A stretch of 64,000 nt of DNA. Origin: CALDUY01 sp046350255. GTDB lineage: Bacteria; Planctomycetota; Planctomycetia; Gemmatales; Gemmataceae. The DNA is taken from NCBI GenBank assembly GCA_046350255.1, contig JAXMAV010000008.1, forward strand, positions 345,938 through 409,937, given 5' to 3'. A program made the position numbers and the translations under genes. Below are positions 56,050 to 64,000 of this stretch, piece after piece (positions within the stretch are counted from its first letter, which is position 1; every line of letters starts with the position of its first letter). A model generated the notes under the pieces. It worked only from the letters and a program-made list of their open reading frames with translations. It searched no databases and was not told the DNA's origin.

Positions 56050-57435
56050 TCATTTCCGCAGCGAGATCTCGTAGCGCACGTTATACACCGCCGACTTCTC
56101 GAAGCCGCGCGGCGGGGTCCCTCGCAACGTCGCCTTGCCATCCTCCAGGCGGTATTCGAACGCTCGCCCCGTGACGGGATCGACCGGCACTGGCAGCTTG
56201 ATGTCGGTCAGTTTGCCCGGTAGCGCGCCCGTGGTGGCGGCATGATCGCGCATCGCCTCGACGATGGTAAGCATGGCCATCCGCTGCTGAAACCGCGTCT
56301 GCGCCTGTTTGACCCGTTGAAACACTCCAGCCAGGCGAGGCAGCAGGACGTGCTCGTTCTTCGTGCGCGTCCCAACCAGGTGCGGCTCGGCGAGCCAGAA
56401 CGGCTGGGTCATCCACTTCAGCTGATCGTCCTGGATCTCCTCATATAGGAGCGCGTCATCGGCCAGTACCACATGTAACGGCAGATACCGCTCCACCTGC
56501 CGGGCATCGTGCCCCAGCTTGATCAGCCGCGCGCGTCGCGCCTTGACTTTCTCGGCGTTGGCCACCTGCGCGTCGAGCCAGGCGTCCACTCCTTCCGCCG
56601 GTCCATCGCCGGAAACTTTGAACAGGGCTACCAGCTTCTTGCGGATTTTGTCGAGCTGGGCGGCCGTCATTGGCTCCGGATCGGCGAGTTCGGGCAGTTC
56701 CGATCCCAGGATCAGGACGCGCTCGCCCTGCGCTCCCTTGCGCAGATCGATGAGCGGATTGGGCAGGTTGCTCAGCGCCCAGAAGAGGTTGGGCGCGCCG
56801 GGCTTACCGATCATCTCCTCCAGAGGACCCTGGGCCAGCGACGAGATGGCCAGCCCCACCAGCCCGCTGATGATCGTCGGATGTTCGCCCAGACAGCGGC
56901 CCAGAGCAAACATCGTCTTGGCCGTCCGCACCGCATCGTCGAAGCGTCCTTCCGCCACCTCCACCCGGAAGCGCACTTTCAGGGCGCTGGCCAGCATGCG
57001 CAGCTGCTGCACCTCGGGGAGCAGCAGGTAGATCCCCTCGCGCTTCAGCTGCAAGAGAACCTGCCAGTCCACGGTCTCCAGCCGCGCCGCGAGATCGGCC
57101 TGGCGCAGGGCGGCACCGCCATAGCCACGCAGATCCTTCAGGGGCAGATCCTCCAGCGGCATCGTCTGGTACTTCTCGCGCGCCTCGACCACCTCCTTGT
57201 TGTAGAAGAAGTGGTTTTGCTCCATGAAGCACTTCAAGAAGCCCTGGATGACGTTGCCCGGGTTCAACTCGGCCACCTCGGGCAGCAGCTGATACTTCAG
57301 TGATGGTCGGGGCACCGCGCGCGGGGTCACCTTGAGACGCACCACGGTTTCGGTGGCTTCAGGCGTGGGTGCGGCTTCACCCAGCGCCAGCAGGGTGGTG
57401 CCTGCGGCGACGGTCAACAAGAACAGACGCAACAT
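56050..57435 (-). CDS. Secreted protein of unknown function
   Basis: 461 residues with a signal peptide (MLRLFLLTVAAGTTLLALGEAAP). The rest is mostly helical (LETVDWQVLLQLKREGIYLLL, VAEGRFDDAVRTAKTMFALGRCLGEH) and ends in a small beta-rich segment (VDPVTGRAFEYRLEDGKATLRG). The last part resembles the end of several planctomycete exported proteins that compare column-like averages, but I cannot name a family. It follows the small membrane protein by 26 bases in the sigma-factor run, so it may be a target or partner of that regulatory pair. Confidence 0.7.
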   Translation of the reverse strand: MLRLFLLTVAAGTTLLALGEAAPTPEATETVVRLKVTPRAVPRPSLKYQLLPEVAELNPGNVIQGFLKCFMEQNHFFYNKEVVEAREKYQTMPLEDLPLKDLRGYGGAALRQADLAARLETVDWQVLLQLKREGIYLLLPEVQQLRMLASALKVRFRVEVAEGRFDDAVRTAKTMFALGRCLGEHPTIISGLVGLAISSLAQGPLEEMIGKPGAPNLFWALSNLPNPLIDLRKGAQGERVLILGSELPELADPEPMTAAQLDKIRKKLVALFKVSGDGPAEGVDAWLDAQVANAEKVKARRARLIKLGHDARQVERYLPLHVVLADDALLYEEIQDDQLKWMTQPFWLAEPHLVGTRTKNEHVLLPRLAGVFQRVKQAQTRFQQRMAMLTIVEAMRDHAATTGALPGKLTDIKLPVPVDPVTGRAFEYRLEDGKATLRGTPPRGFEKSAVYNVRYEISLRK

Positions 57436-57461
57436 GAGACATCCTCAGAGAGAGAAGAGAG

Positions 57462-57848
57462 TCAGTCGAGAGGGATGGTTTTCCACGCCGTGAAGACGCG
57501 CAGCGGCTCCACGTCGGGGACCAGGTTGTTCTCCTGGGGCGGCACCGGCAGCTTGTCGGGCGTCTCCAGCATCAGCACGCGCAGCGCCCAGGGATCGCCG
57601 CCGGGACTCGCCTCCTCAGGCACCAGCGGAGCTGGCATCGGAGTGGGCACGGGCGCTGGCCGGTGCGGCTGAGCCAGCAGCAGCGCCAGGGTTAACGTCT
57701 GCGTCAGTGCCAGCACAGCGGCGACGAGCTTCCACCGCGCCGGCGAGGGCACCGACGCGCGGCCGGCCTGGTACATCAGCGCGTCGCGATCCAGAGCGGG
57801 GCGCTGGGGGGTGAACTGTTGCAGCAACTGAGCTAGTGGGTCGGACAT
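57462..57848 (-). CDS. Small single-pass membrane protein, possible anti-sigma factor
   Basis: 128 residues. A cytosolic N-terminus of about 40 residues (MSDPLAQLLQQFTPQRPALDRDALMYQAGRAS), one membrane helix (WKLVAAVLALTQTLTLALLLA) and a Pro-rich external tail. The ATG lies inside the end of the sigma-factor gene, a 16-base overlap that couples translation. The position just after an ECF-like sigma gene and the topology fit an anti-sigma factor, but no zinc-binding anti-sigma motif is visible. The assignment is inferred from context. Confidence 0.6.
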   Translation of the reverse strand: MSDPLAQLLQQFTPQRPALDRDALMYQAGRASVPSPARWKLVAAVLALTQTLTLALLLAQPHRPAPVPTPMPAPLVPEEASPGGDPWALRVLMLETPDKLPVPPQENNLVPDVEPLRVFTAWKTIPLD

Positions 57849-58312
57849 GTTGCCCCCAGTTTCTGGCGCAGCGTGGCCAGGCCAGCGCTGTAACGGCGGA
57901 AGGCGGTGCTGGCCGCACATTCCACCAGGGAACCGATGGCCTCGAAGCTGAGTCCGCCCCAGAGGTGAGCGACGATGACCTCGCGCTGCTCCAGCGGCAG
58001 TTCGTGCAGGGCCGCGACCGCCGCCTCGGCATCCAGTCCCTCGACATCGGTCTGAACGAACCAGTGCGCCTGCCGGGCGACCTCCGCCTCGCGCCGTTGC
58101 CGACGCTGCGCGGCCCGATGGGCGTCAATGGCCCGGTGGCGCACCGCGCGGTAGAGCCAGCCTGGAGGATCGTCTGGTGGTTGCCGTAACGTCACGAAAT
58201 CGAGCAACACCTGCTGAACCACGTCCTCGGGGGTGTCGCACCATTGTCGAGCGTACAGCACCAATCCAGGTCCCCGACTGTCGATCAGACGTGCCAGGTC
58301 GTGCGGACTCAT
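57833..58312 (-). CDS. ECF-like sigma-70 family RNA polymerase sigma factor
   Basis: About 159 residues. Region 2 is recognisable (DTPEDVVQQVLLDFV, PPGWLYRAVRHRAIDAHRAAQRRQRRE) and region 4 holds LHELPLEQREVIVAHLWGGLSFEAIGSLVECAASTAFRRYSAG, a helix-turn-helix. Both are spaced as in ECF sigma factors. The ATG at 58312 is preferred; a GTG nine bases upstream (58321) is possible. It overlaps the small membrane protein gene by 16 bases. The target promoter is unknown. Confidence 0.88.
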   Translation of the reverse strand: MSPHDLARLIDSRGPGLVLYARQWCDTPEDVVQQVLLDFVTLRQPPDDPPGWLYRAVRHRAIDAHRAAQRRQRREAEVARQAHWFVQTDVEGLDAEAAVAALHELPLEQREVIVAHLWGGLSFEAIGSLVECAASTAFRRYSAGLATLRQKLGATCPTH

Positions 58313-58370
58313 CACCCTCACGTCGTCACCGCGGCGTTTCCATTCCGCGGAAAAAGCCGGGATCGCCCCG

Positions 58371-59528
58371 TTACTCCACCACCGACCCGGCGACCACAGT
58401 CTGCCTGAGACGGAACGGCTGGCATTCCACCTCGATCAAGTCGGCGGGAGCGCCCACAACCAGATCGATGGGCGGTAGCCCTAACAGCGTCCGCGGATTG
58501 TGGCAGGCCATGGTGATCACCTCGGACAGAGTGACATCGCCTTGTTCGAGCAAGGTGCGGGCACAGGCATCGGTGAGGACGCCCGAGCCGGCCAGGAAGG
58601 TGGTGCCGGGGACAGTCACCTTGCCCCCGGCGTGGACCTCCAACTCCTGGCCCCACATCGAATAACGCCCCGGCGGCATCCCGGCCAGGCTGCTGGCGTC
58701 GCAGGTGATGATCAGCCGCGCCGGTGTCTTTACCCGGACAAGGCAGCGCAGCACGGCGCGCGGCAGGTGATGCCCATCGGGGATGAAGCTGGCCGTCAGC
58801 TCGTCGGAGGCCAGCTGCTCCCACAGGTAGTTGTCGTGACGGGGCAACACGGCGTGCGACCCGTTGCCCAGGTGCGTCGAGAGCCGCGCCCCCGCAGCGA
58901 TGGCCTCGCGAATCCGACGGGGGCTGGCGGCAGTGTGGCCCAGGGCGACGACCACCCCCTCGCGCACCAGGGCCTCGATGAATGGCAACGCCGTCTCGTG
59001 CTCGGGCGCCAGGGTGACCAGGCGGATACGGCCGCCCGCACAGTCCTGCCAGCGATGAAACTCGTCGAGATCTGGCGGCCGAACGTGCTCGCGTGGATGC
59101 GCGCCGCGCGGCCCGTCATCGGGGCTGATATACGGTCCTTCGAGATGGAAACAGGGCAGCACGCGGGCCAGGCTCGGGCTGGACTCGCAGGCGCGACGGA
59201 GCGTGGTGAAGCCGTGCGCCAGTGCCGCATGGCCGCCGGTGATCAGCGTCGGACACAGACCCGCCATGCCATGCCGCTGGCACTCCGCGGCCACGACGTG
59301 GACGTCGTCTTCCGAAAGATCTGGCGAGACGAACGCCTTGCCCAGGCAGCCGTTGATTTGCAGGTCGAAGAAGGCAGGGGCGATCCAGCCGGCATCGGGG
59401 GGCACGTTGGCGAGCGGCTCGACGGCGACGATGCGGCCCTCGGCGCAGTGAATCTCGATCGGTTGACCGGTGTGGTAATGACGGCCACGCAGTCGGGTCA
59501 GCACGGCATCCTCGCGGCAGGAGATCAC
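58371..59528 (-). CDS. nagA: N-acetylglucosamine-6-phosphate deacetylase
   Basis: Removes acetate from GlcNAc-6-phosphate in amino-sugar catabolism and cell-wall recycling. 385 residues, amidohydrolase fold. The first metal motif is FDLQINGC, the Gln-x-Asn variant seen in E. coli-type mononuclear NagA rather than His-x-His. Then HLEGPYISPDDGPRGAH (metal Glu), VALGHTAAS and LSTHLGNGS (metal His pair) and ITCDASSLAG (catalytic Asp). GTG start overlaps the upstream kinase stop as GTGA. Pairs functionally with glmS elsewhere in the window. Confidence 0.92.
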   Translation of the reverse strand: MISCREDAVLTRLRGRHYHTGQPIEIHCAEGRIVAVEPLANVPPDAGWIAPAFFDLQINGCLGKAFVSPDLSEDDVHVVAAECQRHGMAGLCPTLITGGHAALAHGFTTLRRACESSPSLARVLPCFHLEGPYISPDDGPRGAHPREHVRPPDLDEFHRWQDCAGGRIRLVTLAPEHETALPFIEALVREGVVVALGHTAASPRRIREAIAAGARLSTHLGNGSHAVLPRHDNYLWEQLASDELTASFIPDGHHLPRAVLRCLVRVKTPARLIITCDASSLAGMPPGRYSMWGQELEVHAGGKVTVPGTTFLAGSGVLTDACARTLLEQGDVTLSEVITMACHNPRTLLGLPPIDLVVGAPADLIEVECQPFRLRQTVVAGSVVE

Positions 59529-61162
59529 TCGGAGTCTACCCGGCGCGGCCGGCTGAACAGGGCAGCCAGGCCGCGTCCGATGGCGTAGGCGGTCAGCCCG
59601 CTCCCCACCCCGAGAAAGAACAGGATGAAATCGCGACGGGTCAGATGGGCCAGGGAGAACGGCGCGGGCGACGCCTGTTCGGACCCGGGGGGCAGCGCTA
59701 CCAGTTCCACCTCGACCGTGGGCGGCACCGAGGGCGGCTTCGGGGCTGAGGGCGACGAGGCCGGCTTCTTTTTCGACCGATGCTTCTCGTGCGCGGGCTT
59801 CTCCGATGGCGTCGCTGCCTTGCCCGGAGACTTCCCAGGAACGGGAGGCGCCGACGGGATGGCTCCTGAAGGCGGTTTGCTGACCGCGCTTCCCGAGGGC
59901 GGTTTGGCCGTCGGCAGTGTGCCTGAGGGAGGTCGTACGCCGGGCAGCGTCATCAGGGGAACAGTGGGCGGCAACGGCTTCATCTCTGTCGAGGTCGGGG
60001 CGCCCGACGAGACCACCACGTCGTGGCGCGATTCCTCGGCCTCCAGCCAGGTCAGGTACGAGCGTAGCCCCGGATCAAGATCGGTGCTGGACGCCTTGCC
60101 CGTGCCGGCCGCGAGATAGACCTCCAGCGCCCGAGCCGCCCGCGCTGGCGTCGGGTAGCGCGCAGCGGAATCCTTGGCGATCATCCAGCCGAGAATCTGC
60201 TCGAGCCCCTCGGGGATGTGGGGGTTGAACTCGCTGAGCGGACGCGGCGATTCCGTCGCGTGGCGGATCATCTGGCTGATGATGTTGGTGTCAGGGAAGG
60301 GGGGCTGCCCGGCGAGGAGATGGTACAGCACGCATCCCAGGCTGTAGATGTCGGCGCGGATGTCGGCCAGGCGCGGGTCGCGCGCCTGCTCAGGTGCCAT
60401 GTAGTCCGGCGTGCCCAGGATGACGCCCTCACTGGTGAGCCCCTGCTCGGAACCTTCCTGCGTGTCCTCGAGCAGGGCTCGCCCCAGGCCAATGTCGAGG
60501 ATCTTCACCGTGCAGCCCAGGGTGCTGTCGGCCGAGGGCGGAGGCACGAGCATGAGGTTGGCTGGTTTGAGATCGCGGTGGACCAGCCCCTGCTGATGAA
60601 TGTGATCGAGCCCCTCCAGCGCCTGGTAGACGATGCGGACCGCCTCTTCGGGAGGAAGTTGACGCCGGGCCTGCTGGAGTTCCTCGACCGTGACCCCTTC
60701 CAGATGCTCCATCACCAGGTAGTGCAGGTCGCCGGCCTGGTCCATCTGAAAGCCGCGCACGACGTTGGGATGCTTCAGCCGCATGGCCAAGCGTGCCTCC
60801 CGCTGGAAGCGCGCCAGGGTGTTGGGATCCTTCGCGCGCGAGGGCGGCAGCACCTTGATGGCTACCATCTGTCCGAGCCGATGCTGCGCCCGATAGACGC
60901 CAGCCATGCGTCCCTTACCGATGCGATCGAGAATGCGATACTCGTTGAGGAAGAAGCCGTCGGCATGGCCCCGGGCCAGCAGCGATGCCTGGTACTCTGT
61001 CAGGAACTTGTTGCTGACCATCCAGGCGGCGAAGCGGGCGAGGTTGGTGACGTTCTCCCCGGCCTCGTCCTGCCAGCGCGAGTACATCGCCCGGGCCTCC
61101 TCCAGCGACAGCAGCTGGCTTCGCAGGAGCAGACCATAGACGTTCTGCACCGTCAGTTCCAT
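59525..61162 (-). CDS. Ser/Thr protein kinase with C-terminal membrane helix
   Basis: 545 residues. A helical N-domain (about 1-70) typical of planctomycete kinases precedes the catalytic domain (74-355): ILDRIGKGRMAGVYRAQH, Lys in VAIKVLPPSR, LVHRDLKPANLML, ILDIGLGRAL and TPDYMAPEQARDPRLADIRADIYSLGCVLYHLL. DFG is DIG, with the metal-binding Asp kept, a common planctomycete variant. The glycine loop ends GRMAGVY instead of GGFG. The tail has PPSG repeats and a Lys-rich stretch, then one membrane helix near the end (DFILFFLGVGSGLTAYAIGRGL). It is translationally coupled to nagA. Confidence 0.92.
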   Translation of the reverse strand: MELTVQNVYGLLLRSQLLSLEEARAMYSRWQDEAGENVTNLARFAAWMVSNKFLTEYQASLLARGHADGFFLNEYRILDRIGKGRMAGVYRAQHRLGQMVAIKVLPPSRAKDPNTLARFQREARLAMRLKHPNVVRGFQMDQAGDLHYLVMEHLEGVTVEELQQARRQLPPEEAVRIVYQALEGLDHIHQQGLVHRDLKPANLMLVPPPSADSTLGCTVKILDIGLGRALLEDTQEGSEQGLTSEGVILGTPDYMAPEQARDPRLADIRADIYSLGCVLYHLLAGQPPFPDTNIISQMIRHATESPRPLSEFNPHIPEGLEQILGWMIAKDSAARYPTPARAARALEVYLAAGTGKASSTDLDPGLRSYLTWLEAEESRHDVVVSSGAPTSTEMKPLPPTVPLMTLPGVRPPSGTLPTAKPPSGSAVSKPPSGAIPSAPPVPGKSPGKAATPSEKPAHEKHRSKKKPASSPSAPKPPSVPPTVEVELVALPPGSEQASPAPFSLAHLTRRDFILFFLGVGSGLTAYAIGRGLAALFSRPRRVDSE

Positions 61163-61220
61163 GAGCGCCTCGGGGGAGCCACGACACCAGCGAGGAGAGG
61201 TGAAGACACATCGTTTGTCT

Positions 61221-61226
61221 TATAAT
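61221..61226 (+). promoter_or_regulatory. Perfect -10 box six bases before a start codon
   Basis: TATAAT at 61221-61226 with the ATG at 61233, so transcription would begin at or next to the start codon. There is no clear -35 box and no Shine-Dalgarno sequence, which fits a leaderless mRNA for the downstream gene. The 70-base gap is divergent with the kinase gene. Confidence 0.4.
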
Positions 61227-61232
61227 AGCAGC

Positions 61233-62054
61233 ATGAACCTGGACACGGCTTTGAAGCGACTGGCCCGCGATCCCGCTGCCCCGCTCGACCTGGCGGAGGT
61301 GGCCCTGACCCTGGCCCGGGACGAATACCCCCACCTCGACGTCGAGGGCGAGTTGGCCGAACTGGCCGAGTTCGCTCACGATCTGCGCCCGCGCTTGCAG
61401 GGCAGTTTGCAGGCCCGCGTCCAGGCGCTGGGACGCTTCCTCATCCATGACCTGGGCTTCGAGGGCAACGTTCGCGATTACTACGACCCGCGCAACAGCT
61501 ACCTCAACGAGGTGCTGGTGCGGCGCACCGGCCTGCCCATCACTCTGTCGATCATTACCATCGCCATCGGAACCCGCGCCGGTCTGCACATCGAAGGAGT
61601 TGGCTTGCCGGGCCATTTCATCGTCAAAGCGATCGAGGGCAACCAGGAGGTCTTCTTCGATCCGTTCCACGGCGGCCGGGTGCTCAGCCTTGACGACTGC
61701 GCCGAGCTGGTGAAGGGCGTGGTGGGCACGCGACCCGAGATGACCCCCGAACTGACGGAAGCCGTCACGCTGGGCTACATCGTGCAGCGGATGCTGAACA
61801 ACCTCAAGGGCGTCTATCTGCGCCAGCGCGATTTTCCCCGGGCGGCACGCATCATTCGCCGGCTCATCCAGTTGTGCCCCGATGATCGGATGCAACAGCG
61901 CGACCTGGGGGCGGTGCTGCTGCAGGGAGGCCGACCCGGCCAGGCCATCGATCTGCTCGAAGAGTACCTGGGTGGTGAACCGCCCCCGGAGGACGCCCAT
62001 TCGGTGCGCGAGCTGCTGGGGCAGGCTCGCGGCGAGGTGGCTCGCTGGAACTGA
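61233..62054 (+). CDS. SirB1-type transglutaminase-like / TPR protein
   Basis: 273 residues. The transglutaminase-like core contains DYYDPRNSYLNEVLVRRTGLPITLSI and VGLPGHFIVKA, then VFFDPFHGGRVLS; the C-terminal part has two TPR-like helix pairs (LNNLKGVYLRQRDFPRAARIIRRL, RDLGAVLLQGGRPGQAIDLLEEYL). This matches the SirB1/YchA family, whose biochemical role is not settled. The Cys expected in active transglutaminases is absent at the usual site. ATG 61233 is preferred although the frame stays open to 61161. It precedes the pseudouridine synthase by 22 bases. Confidence 0.85.
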   Translation: MNLDTALKRLARDPAAPLDLAEVALTLARDEYPHLDVEGELAELAEFAHDLRPRLQGSLQARVQALGRFLIHDLGFEGNVRDYYDPRNSYLNEVLVRRTGLPITLSIITIAIGTRAGLHIEGVGLPGHFIVKAIEGNQEVFFDPFHGGRVLSLDDCAELVKGVVGTRPEMTPELTEAVTLGYIVQRMLNNLKGVYLRQRDFPRAARIIRRLIQLCPDDRMQQRDLGAVLLQGGRPGQAIDLLEEYLGGEPPPEDAHSVRELLGQARGEVARWN

Positions 62055-62076
62055 GGGTGGTTCCGAGGGAGACGGT

Positions 62077-62778
62077 ATGTTGCAGGTGCTGTTCGAGGAT
62101 AACCATTGCCTGGCCGTGCTGAAGCCGGCGGGGCTGCTGACCCAGGGCGTACCCGAGGGGCTTCCCAGCCTGGAGGGCCAGGCCCGCGCTTACCTCAAGG
62201 AACGCTACCACAAACTTGGCCGGGTCTACCTGGGCATTCCGCATCGACTCGATCGGCCGGTATCCGGAGTGGTGCTGTTCGCCCGAAGCAGCAAGGCCGC
62301 CGCCCGCCTGGCCGAGCAGTTTCGCGAACGGCAGGTCGAGAAGGTCTACTGGGCGATCGTGGAACGGTCCCCGGATGGCAGCGGGCCTTCCGAGGCGGGC
62401 ACCTGGGAAGACTGGCTGCTGAAACGGCCCGAGGAGGCGCGCTCGGACGTGGTCAGTGCCGACACTCCCGGAGCGCGACATGCGAGGCTGAGCTTTCGCC
62501 GCCTGGCCGAGTTCGCCGAGGAAGTGCTACTGGAAGTGCGGCCCGAAACCGGGCGGATGCATCAGATCCGGGTGCAGACAGCAACACGAGGCTGGCCGGT
62601 GCTGGGCGATCAGCAATACGGTGCCCGCCGCCCCTTCGGCCCCGAGCCCGCCGAGCCGCGCGATCGGAGGATCGCCCTGCACGGCCGGGCGCTCACATTT
62701 CTGCATCCCATCCGCTACGAACCGATCACCGTCACCGCCCCCGTGGACGAGGCCTGGCGCTCCTGGGTGACAGAGTGA
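62077..62778 (+). CDS. RluA-family pseudouridine synthase
   Basis: Isomerises uridine to pseudouridine in structured RNA. 233 residues. N-terminus VLFEDNHCLAVLKPAGLLTQG, catalytic motif PHRLDRPVSGVVLFARS with the essential Asp, then LEVRPETGRMHQIRVQTAT and PVLGDQQYGA; the C-terminus RIALHGRALTFLHPI is typical. No S4 domain. The start at 62077 has GAGGGAG about eight bases upstream; an open extension to 61882 overlaps the SirB1 gene. The RNA target cannot be told from the sequence. Confidence 0.92.
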   Translation: MLQVLFEDNHCLAVLKPAGLLTQGVPEGLPSLEGQARAYLKERYHKLGRVYLGIPHRLDRPVSGVVLFARSSKAAARLAEQFRERQVEKVYWAIVERSPDGSGPSEAGTWEDWLLKRPEEARSDVVSADTPGARHARLSFRRLAEFAEEVLLEVRPETGRMHQIRVQTATRGWPVLGDQQYGARRPFGPEPAEPRDRRIALHGRALTFLHPIRYEPITVTAPVDEAWRSWVTE

Positions 62779-63104
62779 AAAAAAATCTGAATCCTTTGGC
62801 GAGGTGGTGCATCTAATCTCATGCAAGCGAGGGGGCAACCTCAAGCAAGCAGTTCTTTGACAATTTGGGGAAGGAAAGCCAACCCAAAACGCGAGGTGTG
62901 AGGCCAGATTGGCCAAACACTGAGTGCCTTCACGGGTGAGGGGAGACTCTCTGCTGTGGAGGAATTCCTGAGAATGGTCAATTTGGCGACCGTCAAACTC
63001 TGACTTACGAAGCGAGCTCCGGAAGGGGTAAGTGGAGTAAGGAAGTCAGTTACAAGTGTCACGACTCTCGGTGGCTGCTGGGAGGTAGTGACAGAAGCTG
63101 ATAC
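62779..63104 (+). promoter_or_regulatory. 16S rRNA leader with boxB/boxA-like antitermination signals
   Basis: This 326-base stretch has no gene. It contains a GAGG...CCTC hairpin at about 62829-62842 (boxB-like) followed by GTTCTTTGACAA at 62852-62863 (rRNA boxA-like), the order seen in bacterial rrn leaders. ACTTAC and GTAAGT, and CTGACTT and AAGTCAG, near 63000-63055 can pair into stems that may serve processing. An A-rich stretch (62778-62785) and TCTAAT (62812-62817) could belong to the promoter, but no good -35 is seen. Confidence 0.5.

Positions 63105-64000
<896 letters not shown>

Noticed and set aside
62857..62862. TTGACA as a -35 promoter box before 16S
   Set aside because: No -10 box lies 16-18 bases downstream, and the surrounding GTTCTTTGACAA fits rRNA boxA better.

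Overview
This 64 kb window is GC-rich DNA from a planctomycete, most likely family Gemmataceae (Gemmata and relatives). The evidence is a Gemmata-like 5' part of a 16S rRNA gene at the right edge, two copies of a TIGR03000-type domain (a family best known from Gemmata), a DUF1501 protein with a Tat-like leader, secreted PQQ, NHL and kelch propellers, and several Ser/Thr kinases. No phage, transposon, CRISPR array or tRNA is evident. The first 660 bases carry about ten frame changes inside pnp and look like a low-quality contig end.

Layout. 1-7641 (+): pnp; a histidine kinase joined in one reading frame to a D-amino-acid aminotransferase; a small membrane protein; mfd. 7648-14511 (-): a kelch-type secreted protein, then a three-gene membrane/BatA/VWA operon with ATGA overlaps. 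14688-16250 (+): a metallophosphatase and a methyltransferase. 16245-19609 (-): an operon of three secreted-type proteins (NHL propeller, PhnD-like binding protein, PQQ propeller); the last has no start codon of its own and lies behind an A9 slippery tract. 19806-21245 (+): DUF1501 protein. 21259-25914 (-): a 1551-residue PAS/GAF hybrid histidine kinase. 26196-28076 (+): glmS. 28163-29698 (-): an anchored coiled-coil protein. 30243-35940 (+): polA-coaE, then rho-ribH. 36000-37406 (-): S41 protease. 37735-38664 (+): a Cys-Tyr-Gly repeat protein with TIGR03000 domains. 38749-42222 (-): NUDIX-MBL fusion, response regulator, coiled-coil membrane protein.

The most interesting region is 42366-54967 (+), eight co-directional genes that look like one signalling system: two polytopic membrane proteins with cytosolic FHA domains, two large zinc-ribbon/beta-sandwich proteins sharing an unusual Cys-Tyr-Phe-Asp-Gly motif, a VWA protein, a zinc-ribbon FHA protein, a Ser/Thr kinase flanked by zinc ribbons, and a zinc-ribbon pseudokinase fused to a PP2C phosphatase. 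Kinase, phosphatase, phosphothreonine readers and a VWA scaffold together recall the TerY-type kinase/phosphatase/VWA triads, but the architecture here is different.

54971-61162 (-) is a run of Ser/Thr kinase, nagA, ECF-like sigma factor, small membrane protein (possible anti-sigma), secreted protein and gnd. 61233-62778 (+) holds a SirB1-type transglutaminase-like protein and an RluA-type pseudouridine synthase, followed by an rRNA leader with boxB/boxA-like signals and the truncated 16S gene.

Assignments rest on motif recognition in the translated sequence. No database search was run, and domain boundaries are approximate.
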